DNA of 64,000 nt, from NCBI GenBank assembly GCA_964350695.1, contig CAYGKM010000007.1, forward strand, positions 1 through 64,000. Reading direction: 5' to 3'. Both the position numbers and the translations under genes were made by a program. This stretch comes from TMED27 sp964350695 (GTDB lineage Bacteria > Pseudomonadota > Alphaproteobacteria > Micavibrionales > Micavibrionaceae). How positions within the stretch are numbered: position 1 is the stretch's first letter; every line of letters starts with the position of its first letter. The notes beneath the pieces were generated by a model, which ran no database searches, had not been told where the DNA came from, and saw only the letters and a program-made list of their open reading frames with translations. Below are positions 1-7,881 of this stretch, piece after piece.

Positions 1-119
1 GTTCACTGCTTATCACGACTGAAGCGATTATTACTGATGCGCCTCAGGAAGATAAGGGCGGCGATGCAGCCGGAATGGGCGGCATGGGTGGAATGGGCGG
101 CATGGGCGGCATGATGTAG
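1..119 (+). CDS. groEL: Chaperonin GroEL, C-terminal end (partial)
   Basis: The reading frame from base 3 enters from the left edge and ends at the TAG at 117-119. It reads SLLITTEAIITDAPQ, which matches the conserved last helix of GroEL (LLTTEAVVADxPE), followed by an acidic stretch and a repeated GGM tail ending GGMM. The flexible GGM tail is a hallmark of GroEL subunits and lies inside the folding cavity. GroEL with GroES folds cytosolic proteins using ATP. Only about 38 codons are in the window, so nothing can be said about the start or the usual upstream groES. A terminator follows 30 bases downstream. Confidence 0.93.
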   Translation, partial: SLLITTEAIITDAPQEDKGGDAAGMGGMGGMGGMGGMM

Positions 120-149
120 CCTACTCGCTTTTTCCTATAAAGAATAAAC

Positions 150-182
150 AAAAGGCCGTATCGTATGATGCGGCCTTTTTTG
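150..182 (+). terminator. Rho-independent terminator of groEL
   Basis: The inverted repeat AAAGGCCG / CGGCCTTT closes a 12-base loop and is followed by a run of T. It lies 30 bases after the groEL stop codon. On the opposite strand it could also end the minus-strand methyltransferase gene, which stops at 204. Confidence 0.85.
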
Positions 183-203
183 TGATTGTGAGTGATGTCG
201 ATT

Positions 204-1217
204 TTACGCAGCGACGCGCTCGGGGCCAGAGATTTCAGTAGAAAGGCCAGGCGTGATTGTGCGAGCGGCGCTAAATCCATGGGATAGAATTACGAGTTGT
301 TTATCCGGATCAGAATTCATTTCTCTATGTTCCTCGTGCCAACCGTTTCTTCTGAAAATATCTTCGTGTTTAGGTTTGTTATATACCACGAGAGCCTTCC
401 CACCATATTTGCGAAGATTTCGTTCTACTTGTTCCATAATATCTGCGTCAAAGGGATTGTACATAAACACAACGTTGACACCATTGTAATCAGTGTATGT
501 GGCCGCGTCGCCAAATATTAATGATATGATACGGCCATCTTTCATATTTAATGTTGCTCTCGAGGGGTTGGTATCAAAAACATCGCCCCCTTTTGAGAGG
601 CCTATTTTGAGTGCGTCGGCTCTCAGGTTTATAATGGCTTCTTCAACAACGGTTCTGAAAAGATCGACACCAACGGCGCGTTTAAAAGGAAAGCTTACGC
701 CTTTCTCGCTGAAATCACCGGTTCCGCTCATGGCTGCGGCAAGAACTTTTCCTGTTCCACATCCTAAATCCGTAAGCAAAGCATTTGATGCTGAAATTCC
801 GTAGCTGTTTTCTAAAATATCTACGGCTCTGTTTAAGCCTCTTACCACGGAGTCTGTTCGGCATGGTCTGTGTCTTACCGCGTGGCCGGCTTGTTCCGGG
901 TTTGCAAATAGTGTGGGGTTATCTTTGGCAAGCTGTATAAACAGGGCTTCGGAGAAAAATTGGGTTGTGTTTGTTCCGTATCTTAAATCAAAATCAATAT
1001 AATCAATCAACGCTTCTCTTAGTTTTCTCTCTCCAAGGGCAGAAGAATCGCCGCGATTCGACAGAAACTCGACAAGCTCCGGATGTAGCCCGAGCCCTAG
1101 CATGAAGTTAGAGACAGCCTCTAACCCGTCAAGGTTCAGTAATTCTGCGTGAAGCTCGCTCAACACTGCTGGCGGCTGGGCTTGTCCAGGCGTAAATCTT
1201 ATTACTGTATTTGTCAT
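204..1217 (-). CDS. Class I SAM-dependent methyltransferase, unknown substrate
   Basis: 337-aa soluble protein with a class I methyltransferase core in its middle. Motif I reads LTDLGCGTGKVLAAA and binds S-adenosylmethionine. An acidic residue after the next strand (VGVDLF) fits motif II, and VVFMYNPFD fits the substrate-side motif IV. The roughly 120-residue helical N-terminal part is not recognised. NPF in place of NPPY argues against a DNA adenine methylase, while D/N-P-F occurs in protein and small-molecule methyltransferases. It is transcribed from the XRE regulator gene 18 bases upstream, so the pair looks like a two-gene unit. The substrate cannot be told from sequence. Confidence 0.7.
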   Translation of the reverse strand: MTNTVIRFTPGQAQPPAVLSELHAELLNLDGLEAVSNFMLGLGLHPELVEFLSNRGDSSALGERKLREALIDYIDFDLRYGTNTTQFFSEALFIQLAKDNPTLFANPEQAGHAVRHRPCRTDSVVRGLNRAVDILENSYGISASNALLTDLGCGTGKVLAAAMSGTGDFSEKGVSFPFKRAVGVDLFRTVVEEAIINLRADALKIGLSKGGDVFDTNPSRATLNMKDGRIISLIFGDAATYTDYNGVNVVFMYNPFDADIMEQVERNLRKYGGKALVVYNKPKHEDIFRRNGWHEEHREMNSDPDKQLVILSHGFSAARTITPGLSTEISGPERVAA

Positions 1218-1235
1218 TTTTTACTCAGCTTTTAT

Positions 1236-1880
1236 CTATTTTGGACTTTTCGCCACGTTATCCCATGCGATATTGAAGAGAACTTGGAATCCTTTAGAAA
1301 ATTCCGATTGAGGTAATATCATAATTTCTACATCATTATCACTAAAATTTATCAATGCAAGCTTGTTACCATAACAATAGAACGATTGTCTATCAAAAAG
1401 TTCCTTGGGAAACCATTTATATTCAGCAAAGTCGCCAGCGATAAAGTTGCTATCGCCTTCTTCAATCATAATTTTAAAATGGAAGGGCTTTTCTATGGTT
1501 GTCATTTTTTCAGCATGAAGATCATATGTGTTGCTCATCCATTTGATCCAGTTTTTCTCGTCTACGTTATAAACGCACACCTCGCCACCATGTGTTTTTA
1601 TGGTTTCGTAAACGTCATTCATGAATGATTGGAACCCTATTGTTCCAGAGAGCTTTTTAATCTCTCCGGTTCTTTTTCGCACGCCGCTTGAGCCAAGGAA
1701 TTCTACGTTGGCGTCATCGAAAGCGGTTTCAATTTTTTGGATGGTTTTCGAGTTTGGTTGATTGGTGCCGTTTTCGATTCGGGCGATGCCTGTTTGGGAC
1801 AATCCTGCTTTATCCGCCAAGTCGTGCTGACTCCAGCCTAAAAGTGCGCGTCCTGCTCGAATTTGTTCGATTGTGGGCAT
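1236..1880 (-). CDS. XRE-family transcriptional regulator with C-terminal sensor-like domain
   Basis: 214 aa. Residues 1-60 form a Cro/C1-type helix-turn-helix: AGRALLGWSQHDLADKAGLS, then a recognition helix around TGIARIENG. Residues about 70-210 form a separate mixed alpha/beta domain with aromatic-rich strands (KWFPKELFDRQSFYCYGNK). Similar domains occur C-terminal to HTH domains in alphaproteobacterial regulators, but I do not know the ligand. It is first in a two-gene unit with the methyltransferase and has a good promoter with a palindrome over the expected transcription start, so autorepression is likely (inference). Confidence 0.8.
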   Translation of the reverse strand: MPTIEQIRAGRALLGWSQHDLADKAGLSQTGIARIENGTNQPNSKTIQKIETAFDDANVEFLGSSGVRKRTGEIKKLSGTIGFQSFMNDVYETIKTHGGEVCVYNVDEKNWIKWMSNTYDLHAEKMTTIEKPFHFKIMIEEGDSNFIAGDFAEYKWFPKELFDRQSFYCYGNKLALINFSDNDVEIMILPQSEFSKGFQVLFNIAWDNVAKSPK

Positions 1881-1907
1881 GGCTTAAAAGTCCTTAAAAT
1901 TAATTAA

Positions 1908-1953
1908 TGCATGAATTATGCACTTTTATAGCGTCACATATATCTGTTGTCTA
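1908..1953 (-). promoter_or_regulatory. Promoter and palindromic operator of the XRE regulator
   Basis: On the minus strand TAGACA (1953-1948) and TATAAA (1930-1925) are separated by exactly 17 bases, a good sigma70-type promoter. Immediately downstream, across the expected start point, lies the perfect inverted repeat TGCAT-GAATT-ATGCA (1908-1922). An operator over +1 is typical for an autorepressing XRE protein. The assignment to this regulator is inference from position. Confidence 0.6.
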
Positions 1954-2025
1954 GTTATTTTTTTTTATGTAAATATATTTTTGCTATAAATTTCTGCTTT
2001 TTCTGCATTTTTTATAACTTTTTTG

Positions 2026-2054
2026 TTGACCTATTAGATTAAACGTCCTAAAAG
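2026..2054 (+). promoter_or_regulatory. Candidate promoter of the small RNA
   Basis: TTGACC (2026-2031), a 17-base spacer and TAAAAG (2049-2054). The -35 is nearly consensus and the -10 matches 4 of 6. Expected start is near 2061, immediately before the first stem of the candidate RNA. Confidence 0.45.
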
Positions 2055-2059
2055 ACAGG

Positions 2060-2166
2060 AATACACATCAGACATAGAATCATCTCTCTCCGAATTTATG
2101 TTCGGATGTGTTTAATCCCCACACAAAACTTTTTAACCGGCTCGCTTTTGCGGGCCGGTTTTTTCT
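2060..2166 (+). ncRNA. Candidate trans-acting small RNA with own terminator
   Basis: About 105 nt between the XRE regulator and mutM with the layout of a bacterial sRNA. A 5' hairpin pairs ACACATC (2063-2069) plus GACATA (2071-2076) with TATGTT (2097-2102) plus GATGTGT (2105-2111). Its 20-base loop displays CATCTCTCTCCG, a pyrimidine-rich stretch that could pair with ribosome binding sites. An unpaired linker (2112-2134) follows. A very stable terminator, AACCGGC-TCGC / GCGG-GCCGGTT (2135-2160), ends in a T run. No reading frame upstream on this strand needs that terminator. Alternative reading: a transcription attenuator in a long mutM leader, since mutM starts 39 bases later. Confidence 0.55.
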
Positions 2167-2204
2167 TTCTTGCACTCTACTCGGGTTGCGCTATGTTTTT
2201 TGGC

Positions 2205-3050
2205 ATGCCTGAATTGCCAGAAGTTGAAATTGTGAAGCGCGGCCTTGAGCCTGCTCTTTTGGGGGCGCGCCTTAAGCGTCTTGAATTGCGCCGCCCTGAT
2301 TTGCGCTTCCCTATCCCGGCTGATTTGCCTTCAGCGCTCGAGGGGCAGGTTTTTGAGAGCTTGCAGAGACGGGGAAAGTATATTCTCGGCTTTACCAAAG
2401 GCGGGGCAGGGTTTGTCCTGCATCTGGGCATGTCAGGCGTTGTTCGGATCGAAAATCCGCATAACCAGAGCGCGTTTGAAAAACATGACCATGTCGCGTT
2501 TCATATGGATGGCGGCGCGCGCATTGTATTTAATGATCCGCGGCGTTTTGGCAGCTTGATGGGCGCGCATGTAACGGATTGGGCGGAGCAAAAGCCGTTC
2601 AGCGCGATGGGGCCTGAGCCGCTGTCTAACGGGTTTAGCGGGCCGATTTTAGCCGAGAAATTGAAGAATAAGAATACGCCTATAAAGACCGCGCTGCTTG
2701 ATCAAGCTATTGTGGCGGGGGTTGGCAATATTTATGCGTGCGAGGCGCTCTTTATGGCGGGGATCAGTCCTACGCGCTTGGCTAAGGATGTAAAAGGCGC
2801 GCGAGCGGAGAAATTGGCAACAGCAATTAAGGAGGTATTGGCGCGAGCGATTGAAGCGGGCGGTAGCACGCTCAAAGACTATAAGAATACAGAAGGTGAT
2901 TTAGGATATTTTCAACATCAGTTTTCGGTATATGACCGCGCGGGATTTGCATGCCCGGGGTGTGAGTGTGATATGATAAAAACAAACGGCGTTCAGCAGA
3001 TGGTTCAAGCGGGGCGTTCAACGTATTTTTGTCAAAAGAAGCAAAGGTAA
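2205..3050 (+). CDS. mutM: Formamidopyrimidine-DNA glycosylase MutM (Fpg)
   Basis: Base-excision repair enzyme that removes 8-oxoguanine and ring-opened purines and nicks the strand. The start at 2205 gives MPELPEVE, whose Pro2 is the catalytic nucleophile and Glu3 the partner, so longer upstream reading is rejected. Length 281 aa is close to the family's usual 270-290. The helix-two-turn-helix region (AIVAGVGNIYACEALF) is intact. The C-terminal zinc finger is odd: it begins CPGC and ends GRSTYFCQKKQR, so the usual fourth cysteine (C-x2-C-Q) is lysine. An extra cysteine (CPGCEC) might substitute. It is followed 6 bases later by a small secreted-protein gene and then rpsT, a common alphaproteobacterial order. 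Confidence 0.95.
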   Translation: MPELPEVEIVKRGLEPALLGARLKRLELRRPDLRFPIPADLPSALEGQVFESLQRRGKYILGFTKGGAGFVLHLGMSGVVRIENPHNQSAFEKHDHVAFHMDGGARIVFNDPRRFGSLMGAHVTDWAEQKPFSAMGPEPLSNGFSGPILAEKLKNKNTPIKTALLDQAIVAGVGNIYACEALFMAGISPTRLAKDVKGARAEKLATAIKEVLARAIEAGGSTLKDYKNTEGDLGYFQHQFSVYDRAGFACPGCECDMIKTNGVQQMVQAGRSTYFCQKKQR

Positions 3051-3056
3051 AAGCAA

Positions 3057-3425
3057 ATGAAATTTTTACGCTTATATATGTCTTTGCTGGTGATGGCGGT
3101 GGTTTCTTTTGGCGGCGCGGCTATGGCGGAAGTCAGTCAGTTTTTTAATACGGTTCAGGATTTGCCGTTGATGCAGGGCTTGAGCGAGATTGAGGAAGAG
3201 GGACTGCAATTTGATAAGCCGGAAGGGCGCGTGACAGAGGCTGTTGCATTGATCGATTCGGTCGGCGCGGCGTCTGTTTTAGCCTATTACAACGCGTCTT
3301 TACCCCAGTTCGGATGGGCTCGAATCGCGGAGAATACTTTCGTGCGACATGATGAAAAGCTGACGTTAAATGTAGAAGCGAATGAAGGGCACGAATTTTT
3401 AAAAGTGCGGATAATTCCTCAATGA
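3057..3425 (+). CDS. Small secreted protein between mutM and rpsT
   Basis: 122 aa with a clear Sec signal peptide (hydrophobic LYMSLLVMAVVSFGGAAMA, cleavage expected after AMA). The mature part, about 97 aa, has conserved-looking PEGRVTEAVAL and FGWARIAENTFVR segments and no cysteine pairs or membrane helix. Proteins like this occur between mutM and rpsT in other Alphaproteobacteria as far as I recall, but I know of no function. It starts 6 bases after mutM and probably shares its transcript. Confidence 0.75.
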   Translation: MKFLRLYMSLLVMAVVSFGGAAMAEVSQFFNTVQDLPLMQGLSEIEEEGLQFDKPEGRVTEAVALIDSVGAASVLAYYNASLPQFGWARIAENTFVRHDEKLTLNVEANEGHEFLKVRIIPQ

Positions 3426-3480
3426 ATCAAAAGCTTCAAGTGGGCGCCGGAAATTAATGATTTTTTTCCACGCTATTTTC

Positions 3481-3510
3481 TTGACAATGGTTGTTTTGAG
3501 CGCGTATATC
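3481..3510 (+). promoter_or_regulatory. Promoter of rpsT
   Basis: Consensus TTGACA (3481-3486), an 18-base spacer and TATATC (3505-3510). It would start a transcript about 85 bases ahead of rpsT. Confidence 0.6.
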
Positions 3511-3600
3511 TCTTCGATCATAACTTAGTGTAGTTTGAGTGTTGCGGTTTTGATCGCCTTAAACTTTTAGATAAAGACTTTAATAGGAACGAAAAATAAA

Positions 3601-3864
3601 ATGGCCAATCATAAGTCATCCATAAAAAGAATTCGTCGCAATGCGGCTCGTGCAACAATTAATGGCGCACGCAGAAACCGCATTCGTACTTTCATCAAGA
3701 AAGTAGAAGCAGCATTACTTGCAGGGAACGCTGAAGAAGCCGCCACTGCACTCAAAACAGCGCAACCTGAAATTCAGCGCGGCGTTGCCAAGGGCATTAT
3801 GCACAAGAATACTGCAGCCCGTAAGTTGTCTAGACTGTCTACACGTGTGAAGGCACTCAAGTAA
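3601..3864 (+). CDS. rpsT: 30S ribosomal protein S20
   Basis: 87 aa starting MANHKSSIKRIRRN, the typical S20 N-terminus, and ending RLSTRVKALK. S20 is a basic helical primary 16S rRNA-binding protein of the small subunit. Length and composition are normal. A GGAA-type ribosome binding site sits in the preceding AATAGGAACG. It has its own consensus promoter and a terminator just downstream, and lies upstream of dnaA as in many Alphaproteobacteria. Confidence 0.97.
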   Translation: MANHKSSIKRIRRNAARATINGARRNRIRTFIKKVEAALLAGNAEEAATALKTAQPEIQRGVAKGIMHKNTAARKLSRLSTRVKALK

Positions 3865-3876
3865 CAACTTAAATCC

Positions 3877-3910
3877 GGGATGCGAAAACTTAGTAGCGTC
3901 CCAATTTTTT
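3877..3910 (+). terminator. Terminator of rpsT
   Basis: GGGATGC (3877-3883) pairs with GCGTCCC (3896-3902, one G-U pair) and is followed by AATTTTTT. It lies 13 bases after the rpsT stop. Confidence 0.65.
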
Positions 3911-4378
3911 ATTGTAATAAAATGTTTTTTACTGGTCTTTGGAAGTAATTCTAAGGACTCTTTTTAGTGGCCAAATACAATATAAGTAAAAAAATTTCTT
4001 TTTTGCATGTTTTTGTTTTGTTCGTATTGCATCCACATCTTTTTTTATTGTAGATTGAATTTACCGCATAGAAATGAGCTGTTCGAGAATTTGAATTTTC
4101 ATACCTGTGTGTTCATTGAATCGATTTTCGAATGTGTTCGTATCAAGATTCATGAGGCTTTTTTTAAAAAGCCAGTTCGGGGAGTTAGCCACGTGGACGA
4201 TCAGTATATCGGCACCAGTGTTAGGGAACCTTAAGACTCTAAAACATAGATTAAAACGGTGAGGTCGGCGCGGAAATGTGTTTTCGCAAAGCCTTTTCTG
4301 CGGCCAAAATTTGGTAATCGAGTTAAAGAGCAGATTTAAGTTTTGTGTTCAATTTTAAAGAAAAATGGAGAGAAATAA
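3911..4378 (+). other. AT-rich dnaA upstream region
   Basis: 468 bases without a convincing gene. The region is AT-rich with T tracts and holds a perfect palindrome, GGCTTTTT-TT-AAAAAGCC, at 4156-4173. No TTATCCACA DnaA box or clear box cluster was found, so an origin cannot be supported, though a divergent or degenerate one is not excluded. A 75-codon frame at 4007-4234 has no recognisable protein features. GGAGAG at about 4367 is the ribosome binding site of dnaA. Confidence 0.6.
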
Positions 4379-5815
4379 ATGTCAGAAACCGGGGGTAAGT
4401 CTGTTGCTATCATCAAGGGTAACGCTGAGTATCAGGAAGCATCTTTAGAGCCAAGCGCAGCTGTTATGAAGCTGTGGAAGAAGGTGCATAATGATATGCG
4501 GGGCGAATTCGGTGAAGCAATTTTCCGGAGCTGGTTAAAACCTCTGTCATTACAAGCTTTCTATCATGGCACTATGGAAGTGTCTGTTCCCACGCGTTTC
4601 ATGCGTGACTGGATTCAAAATCATTATGCCGAGCGTATTTTGGCGATGTGCATTGAGGGGAATGCCGCAGGCGCGGAAGACGAGATCAAGCGTTTGCAGA
4701 TCGTTGTTGTGCAAGGCGCAATCATTGATGACGAGCCTGAGCGCGAAGCGCCGAAGAAGGCCAATGAAAACAAGAAAATCGATATTTCAGAAATTTCTTC
4801 TCCTTTGGACGAGCGGTTCACTTTTGATTCGTTCGTAGTAGGAAAACCGAATGCCTTGGCGCACGCAGCGGCCCGCCGCGTTGTGGAGAGCATTTCTATT
4901 CCGTTTAACCCGCTCTTTATATATGGCGGTGTTGGTTTGGGTAAAACGCACCTTATGCACGCCATCGCGCATGCGATTGAGGAGCAATATCCGGAAAAAA
5001 CGGTGATGTATCTCTCTGCGGAGAAGTTTATGTACCAGTTTGTGAAGGCGCTACGCTCCGATTCGACGATGTCTTTTAAAGAGACATTCAGAAGCGTGGA
5101 TGTTTTGATGATGGATGATATTCAGTTCATCGCCGGTAAAGAATCAACGCAGGAAGAGTTCTTCCACACATTCAACGCGTTGGTTGACCAGAACAAGCAG
5201 ATCATTATCTCTGCGGATAAGGCGCCGAGCGACCTTACAGGGCTTGATGAGCGCCTTCGTTCACGCCTTGCATGGGGTTTGGTTGCGGATATTCATCCGA
5301 CGACATATGAGCTTCGTCTTGGGATTTTGCAGACAAAGCGCGCGCTTTTGGGCGCGGAGGTCCCTGATAGCGTTCTTGAGTTCCTTGCCCTTAAGGTGAC
5401 GAGCAATATTCGTGAGCTTGAAGGTGCGCTTAACCGGATCGTTGCCCATGCAGATGTGAGCAAAGCCGAAATTACTTTGGAGTCTACTCAAGAAGTCTTG
5501 CAGGACCTTTTGCGTGCGCATGATCGCCGTATCACGATTGATGAAATTCAGCGTAAAGTCGCCGAGCATTATAATCTTCGTATGGCCGATATGCATTCAG
5601 CGCGCCGCGCGCGGAATGTGGCTCGTCCGCGTCAGGTGGCGATGTATCTTGCAAAGCAGCTGACAGCGCGGTCTTTGCCAGAGATTGGCCGTAAGTTTGG
5701 TGGTCGTGACCACACAACCGTGATGCATGCCGTGCGTAAGGTTGAGGAGCTTATGGAGCAGGATGCGCAGATTGCACAAGATGTTGATGTGGTTCGCCGC
5801 GCTCTTACAGGCTGA
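4379..5815 (+). CDS. dnaA: Chromosomal replication initiator DnaA
   Basis: 478 aa with all DnaA domains. Domain I (about 25-105) includes FRSWLKPL. A short variable linker follows. The AAA+ domain carries Walker A GGVGLGKT (183-190), Walker B VLMMDDIQF and a sensor region. Domain IV contains the DnaA signature GGRDHTTVMHAVRK, which reads DnaA boxes. The protein binds ATP, opens the origin and regulates its own gene. GGAGAG precedes the ATG at 4379. The neighbourhood is the classic replication cluster except that a biotin operon separates dnaA from dnaN. Confidence 0.98.
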   Translation: MSETGGKSVAIIKGNAEYQEASLEPSAAVMKLWKKVHNDMRGEFGEAIFRSWLKPLSLQAFYHGTMEVSVPTRFMRDWIQNHYAERILAMCIEGNAAGAEDEIKRLQIVVVQGAIIDDEPEREAPKKANENKKIDISEISSPLDERFTFDSFVVGKPNALAHAAARRVVESISIPFNPLFIYGGVGLGKTHLMHAIAHAIEEQYPEKTVMYLSAEKFMYQFVKALRSDSTMSFKETFRSVDVLMMDDIQFIAGKESTQEEFFHTFNALVDQNKQIIISADKAPSDLTGLDERLRSRLAWGLVADIHPTTYELRLGILQTKRALLGAEVPDSVLEFLALKVTSNIRELEGALNRIVAHADVSKAEITLESTQEVLQDLLRAHDRRITIDEIQRKVAEHYNLRMADMHSARRARNVARPRQVAMYLAKQLTARSLPEIGRKFGGRDHTTVMHAVRKVEELMEQDAQIAQDVDVVRRALTG

Positions 5816-5842
5816 TTTATAAGCACCATAATTTAATCAAAA

Positions 5843-5877
5843 AGCGCGGAAAGGTTCTTCTTTTTCGCGTTTTTTTG
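5843..5877 (+). terminator. Terminator of dnaA
   Basis: CGCGGAAAG pairs with CTTTTTCGCG (one bulged T) around a 6-base loop and is followed by seven T. It lies just before bioB, so the biotin genes probably have their own promoter. Confidence 0.7.
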
Positions 5878-5892
5878 TAATAGGATTTGACT

Positions 5893-6909
5893 ATGCAAAA
5901 GACATTGGACGAGGTGCGGGCGCTCTATAAACAGCCGCTATTGGATTTGATTTACACGGCGGCAAGCGTGCACCGCGAGAATCACGATCATCACGAAATG
6001 CAGATGTGTACATTGCTGTCGATCAAGACGGGCGGGTGTATGGAAGATTGCAAATATTGCAGCCAATCCATTCATAATAACGCGGATCTCGAAAAAGAAA
6101 TTCTGATGAAAACGGATGAGGTTTTGGCGCAAGCCAGGGCCGCGAAAGAATCTGGCTCGACGCGTTTTTGTATGGGCGCGGCGTGGCCGCGGGTTCTTGA
6201 TGGCCGCGCGTTTGATCGTGTATGCGATATGGTGAAGGGCGTGTCCGATATGGGCATGGAGGCCTGTGTCACACTGGGGATGCTGACAGAGGGCCAAGCC
6301 ATTAAGCTTAAAGAGGCAGGGCTAACGGCTTATAACCACAATCTGGATACTTCGGAAGAGTATTACGAGAAGGTGATTTCGACGCGCACATATCAGGATC
6401 GTTTGGACACACTGGAAAATGTTGCGAAGGCGGGTATCAGCGCATGTTGCGGCGGGATTTTGGGTATGGGAGAAACGGAAGAGGACCGCATTAAATTGCT
6501 GCACACGTTGAGCGGACTTAATCCGCAGCCAGAGAGCGTGCCGATTAATATGCTCGTGCCTGTTGCGGGGACGCCTTTGGAGAATGTTGAACCCCTCGAT
6601 ATTTTTGAGTGGGTCAGAGCGATTGCGGCGGCGCGAATTTTGATGCCGAAGGCCATGGTGAGATTGAGCGCAGGGCGTTTGGAGATTTCAAAAGAAGCGC
6701 AAGCGATGGCGTTTATGGCCGGTGCGAATGCGATCTTCACGGGCGAGAAATTGCTGACGACAGCGAACCCGGAGAGCGATTTTGATGCAGGATTGCTGCA
6801 GCAATTAGGGATGACGCCGCGCCCGCCGTATAAAGACGGCGAGGCAGTTACGCAGCAAAATTGTGGACGAGCCGGTGGGTGTGGGTGCGCTGCGAAAGAG
6901 GCCGCTTAA
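5893..6909 (+). CDS. bioB: Biotin synthase
   Basis: Radical SAM enzyme inserting sulfur into dethiobiotin, the last step of biotin synthesis. The 338-aa protein from the ATG at 5893 carries the CxxxCxxC cluster motif as C49-MED-C53-KY-C56. Further BioB features include YNHNLDTSEEYY and the C-terminal NQCGRAGGCGC-like tail (here NCGRAGGCGCAAKEAA). A TTG two codons upstream is possible, but the ATG is preferred. It heads the operon, and its stop codon overlaps the start of the next gene by one base. No BioR-like TTATCTATAA palindrome was found upstream. Confidence 0.97.
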   Translation: MQKTLDEVRALYKQPLLDLIYTAASVHRENHDHHEMQMCTLLSIKTGGCMEDCKYCSQSIHNNADLEKEILMKTDEVLAQARAAKESGSTRFCMGAAWPRVLDGRAFDRVCDMVKGVSDMGMEACVTLGMLTEGQAIKLKEAGLTAYNHNLDTSEEYYEKVISTRTYQDRLDTLENVAKAGISACCGGILGMGETEEDRIKLLHTLSGLNPQPESVPINMLVPVAGTPLENVEPLDIFEWVRAIAAARILMPKAMVRLSAGRLEISKEAQAMAFMAGANAIFTGEKLLTTANPESDFDAGLLQQLGMTPRPPYKDGEAVTQQNCGRAGGCGCAAKEAA

Positions 6910-7877
6910 TGGCTCATGTTCTCCATGCCTATCAAATAGAAGGTGACGGGCGGGGGACGCCGCTGGAAGGCGAGGCTATTTCTAAGGTTATTAAGTCTGA
7001 TCAATTGGCGTGGGTGCATATGGATGTGCGGGACATCGCTACACGGGAGTGGCTGAACACCGAGCTTTCTTATCTTGATCATATTATCGTTGATGCGCTT
7101 TTGGCGGAAGAAACGCGCCCGCGTATTGTTGAGGTTGGTGATGGCGTTTTGCTGATTTTGCGCGGTGTAAATTTGAACGCGGATTCAGAGCCTGAGGATA
7201 TGGTGTCTATTCGCCTATGGATTGATGATCACCGCATTATCAGCTTACAGCGGAGGCCTTTGAAAGCGGTTGCCGATTTGCAAGCCAAGCTAGAAGAGGG
7301 GCGGGGGCCTAAAAATTCCGGTGAGTTTCTTGCTGCGCTTTCTAATGCGTTGTTTGAGCGGATGGAGCCTGTGTTTTCGGAGCTTGATGACGCGCTTGAT
7401 GATATCGAGGAAAAAATACTGGAGCAATCCCAAGGCGTTGATCGTAAAATTATCAATAGAATTCGCAGGCAGGCCATTGTGTTCCGTCGTTATGTCGCGC
7501 CCCAGAAGGATGCGATTGCGGTTTTGAAAACATGCGACATGAGCTGGATTGATAATGCGCAGCGGCGTAAGTTACAGGAGGGGCATGACCGCCTTATTCG
7601 CTATGTTGAAGATCTGGATGCGATTCGTGAGCGCGCACAAATCATCAAAGAAGAGGTTGCGAGCGTTATGGCGGATACTATGAACAAGAATATGTATGTG
7701 CTGTCTGTTATTGCAGCAATTTTTTTACCGCTCGGTTTTTTTACAGGGCTTCTCGGGATTAATATCGGCGGGATTCCTGGAGTTGACAACCCGTATGCCT
7801 TTACGATTTTTTGCGTGGTTCTTACGGTGGTTGTGATCGGCCAGATTTTGTATTTCAAATGGAAAAAATGGTTTTGA
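6909..7877 (+). CDS. zntB: ZntB-like CorA-family zinc/divalent cation transporter
   Basis: 322 aa. The long cytoplasmic N-terminal domain ends in two C-terminal membrane helices. Between them is the signature GINIGGIPG, which replaces CorA's GMN loop in ZntB proteins, so zinc rather than magnesium is the likely substrate. CorA-family proteins form pentameric funnels in the inner membrane. The start overlaps the bioB stop by one base (TAATG), and bioF begins four bases after its end, so it is translated as part of the biotin operon. A metal transporter in that position is unusual. Confidence 0.85.
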   Translation: MAHVLHAYQIEGDGRGTPLEGEAISKVIKSDQLAWVHMDVRDIATREWLNTELSYLDHIIVDALLAEETRPRIVEVGDGVLLILRGVNLNADSEPEDMVSIRLWIDDHRIISLQRRPLKAVADLQAKLEEGRGPKNSGEFLAALSNALFERMEPVFSELDDALDDIEEKILEQSQGVDRKIINRIRRQAIVFRRYVAPQKDAIAVLKTCDMSWIDNAQRRKLQEGHDRLIRYVEDLDAIRERAQIIKEEVASVMADTMNKNMYVLSVIAAIFLPLGFFTGLLGINIGGIPGVDNPYAFTIFCVVLTVVVIGQILYFKWKKWF

Positions 7878-7881
7878 TGCG

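Noticed and set aside
4007..4234. 75-codon ORF upstream of dnaA
   Set aside because: No ribosome binding site, no family likeness, and low-complexity composition (F, C, I rich) as expected from AT-rich noncoding DNA.
3911..4378. Replication origin next to dnaA
   Set aside because: AT-rich region with one palindrome, but no TTATCCACA or close variants in a cluster. The best partial match, GCATCCACA near 4029, is single.
5816..5892. BioR operator for the biotin operon
   Set aside because: No TTATCTATAA-type palindrome in the 77-base gap; the only structure is the dnaA terminator.
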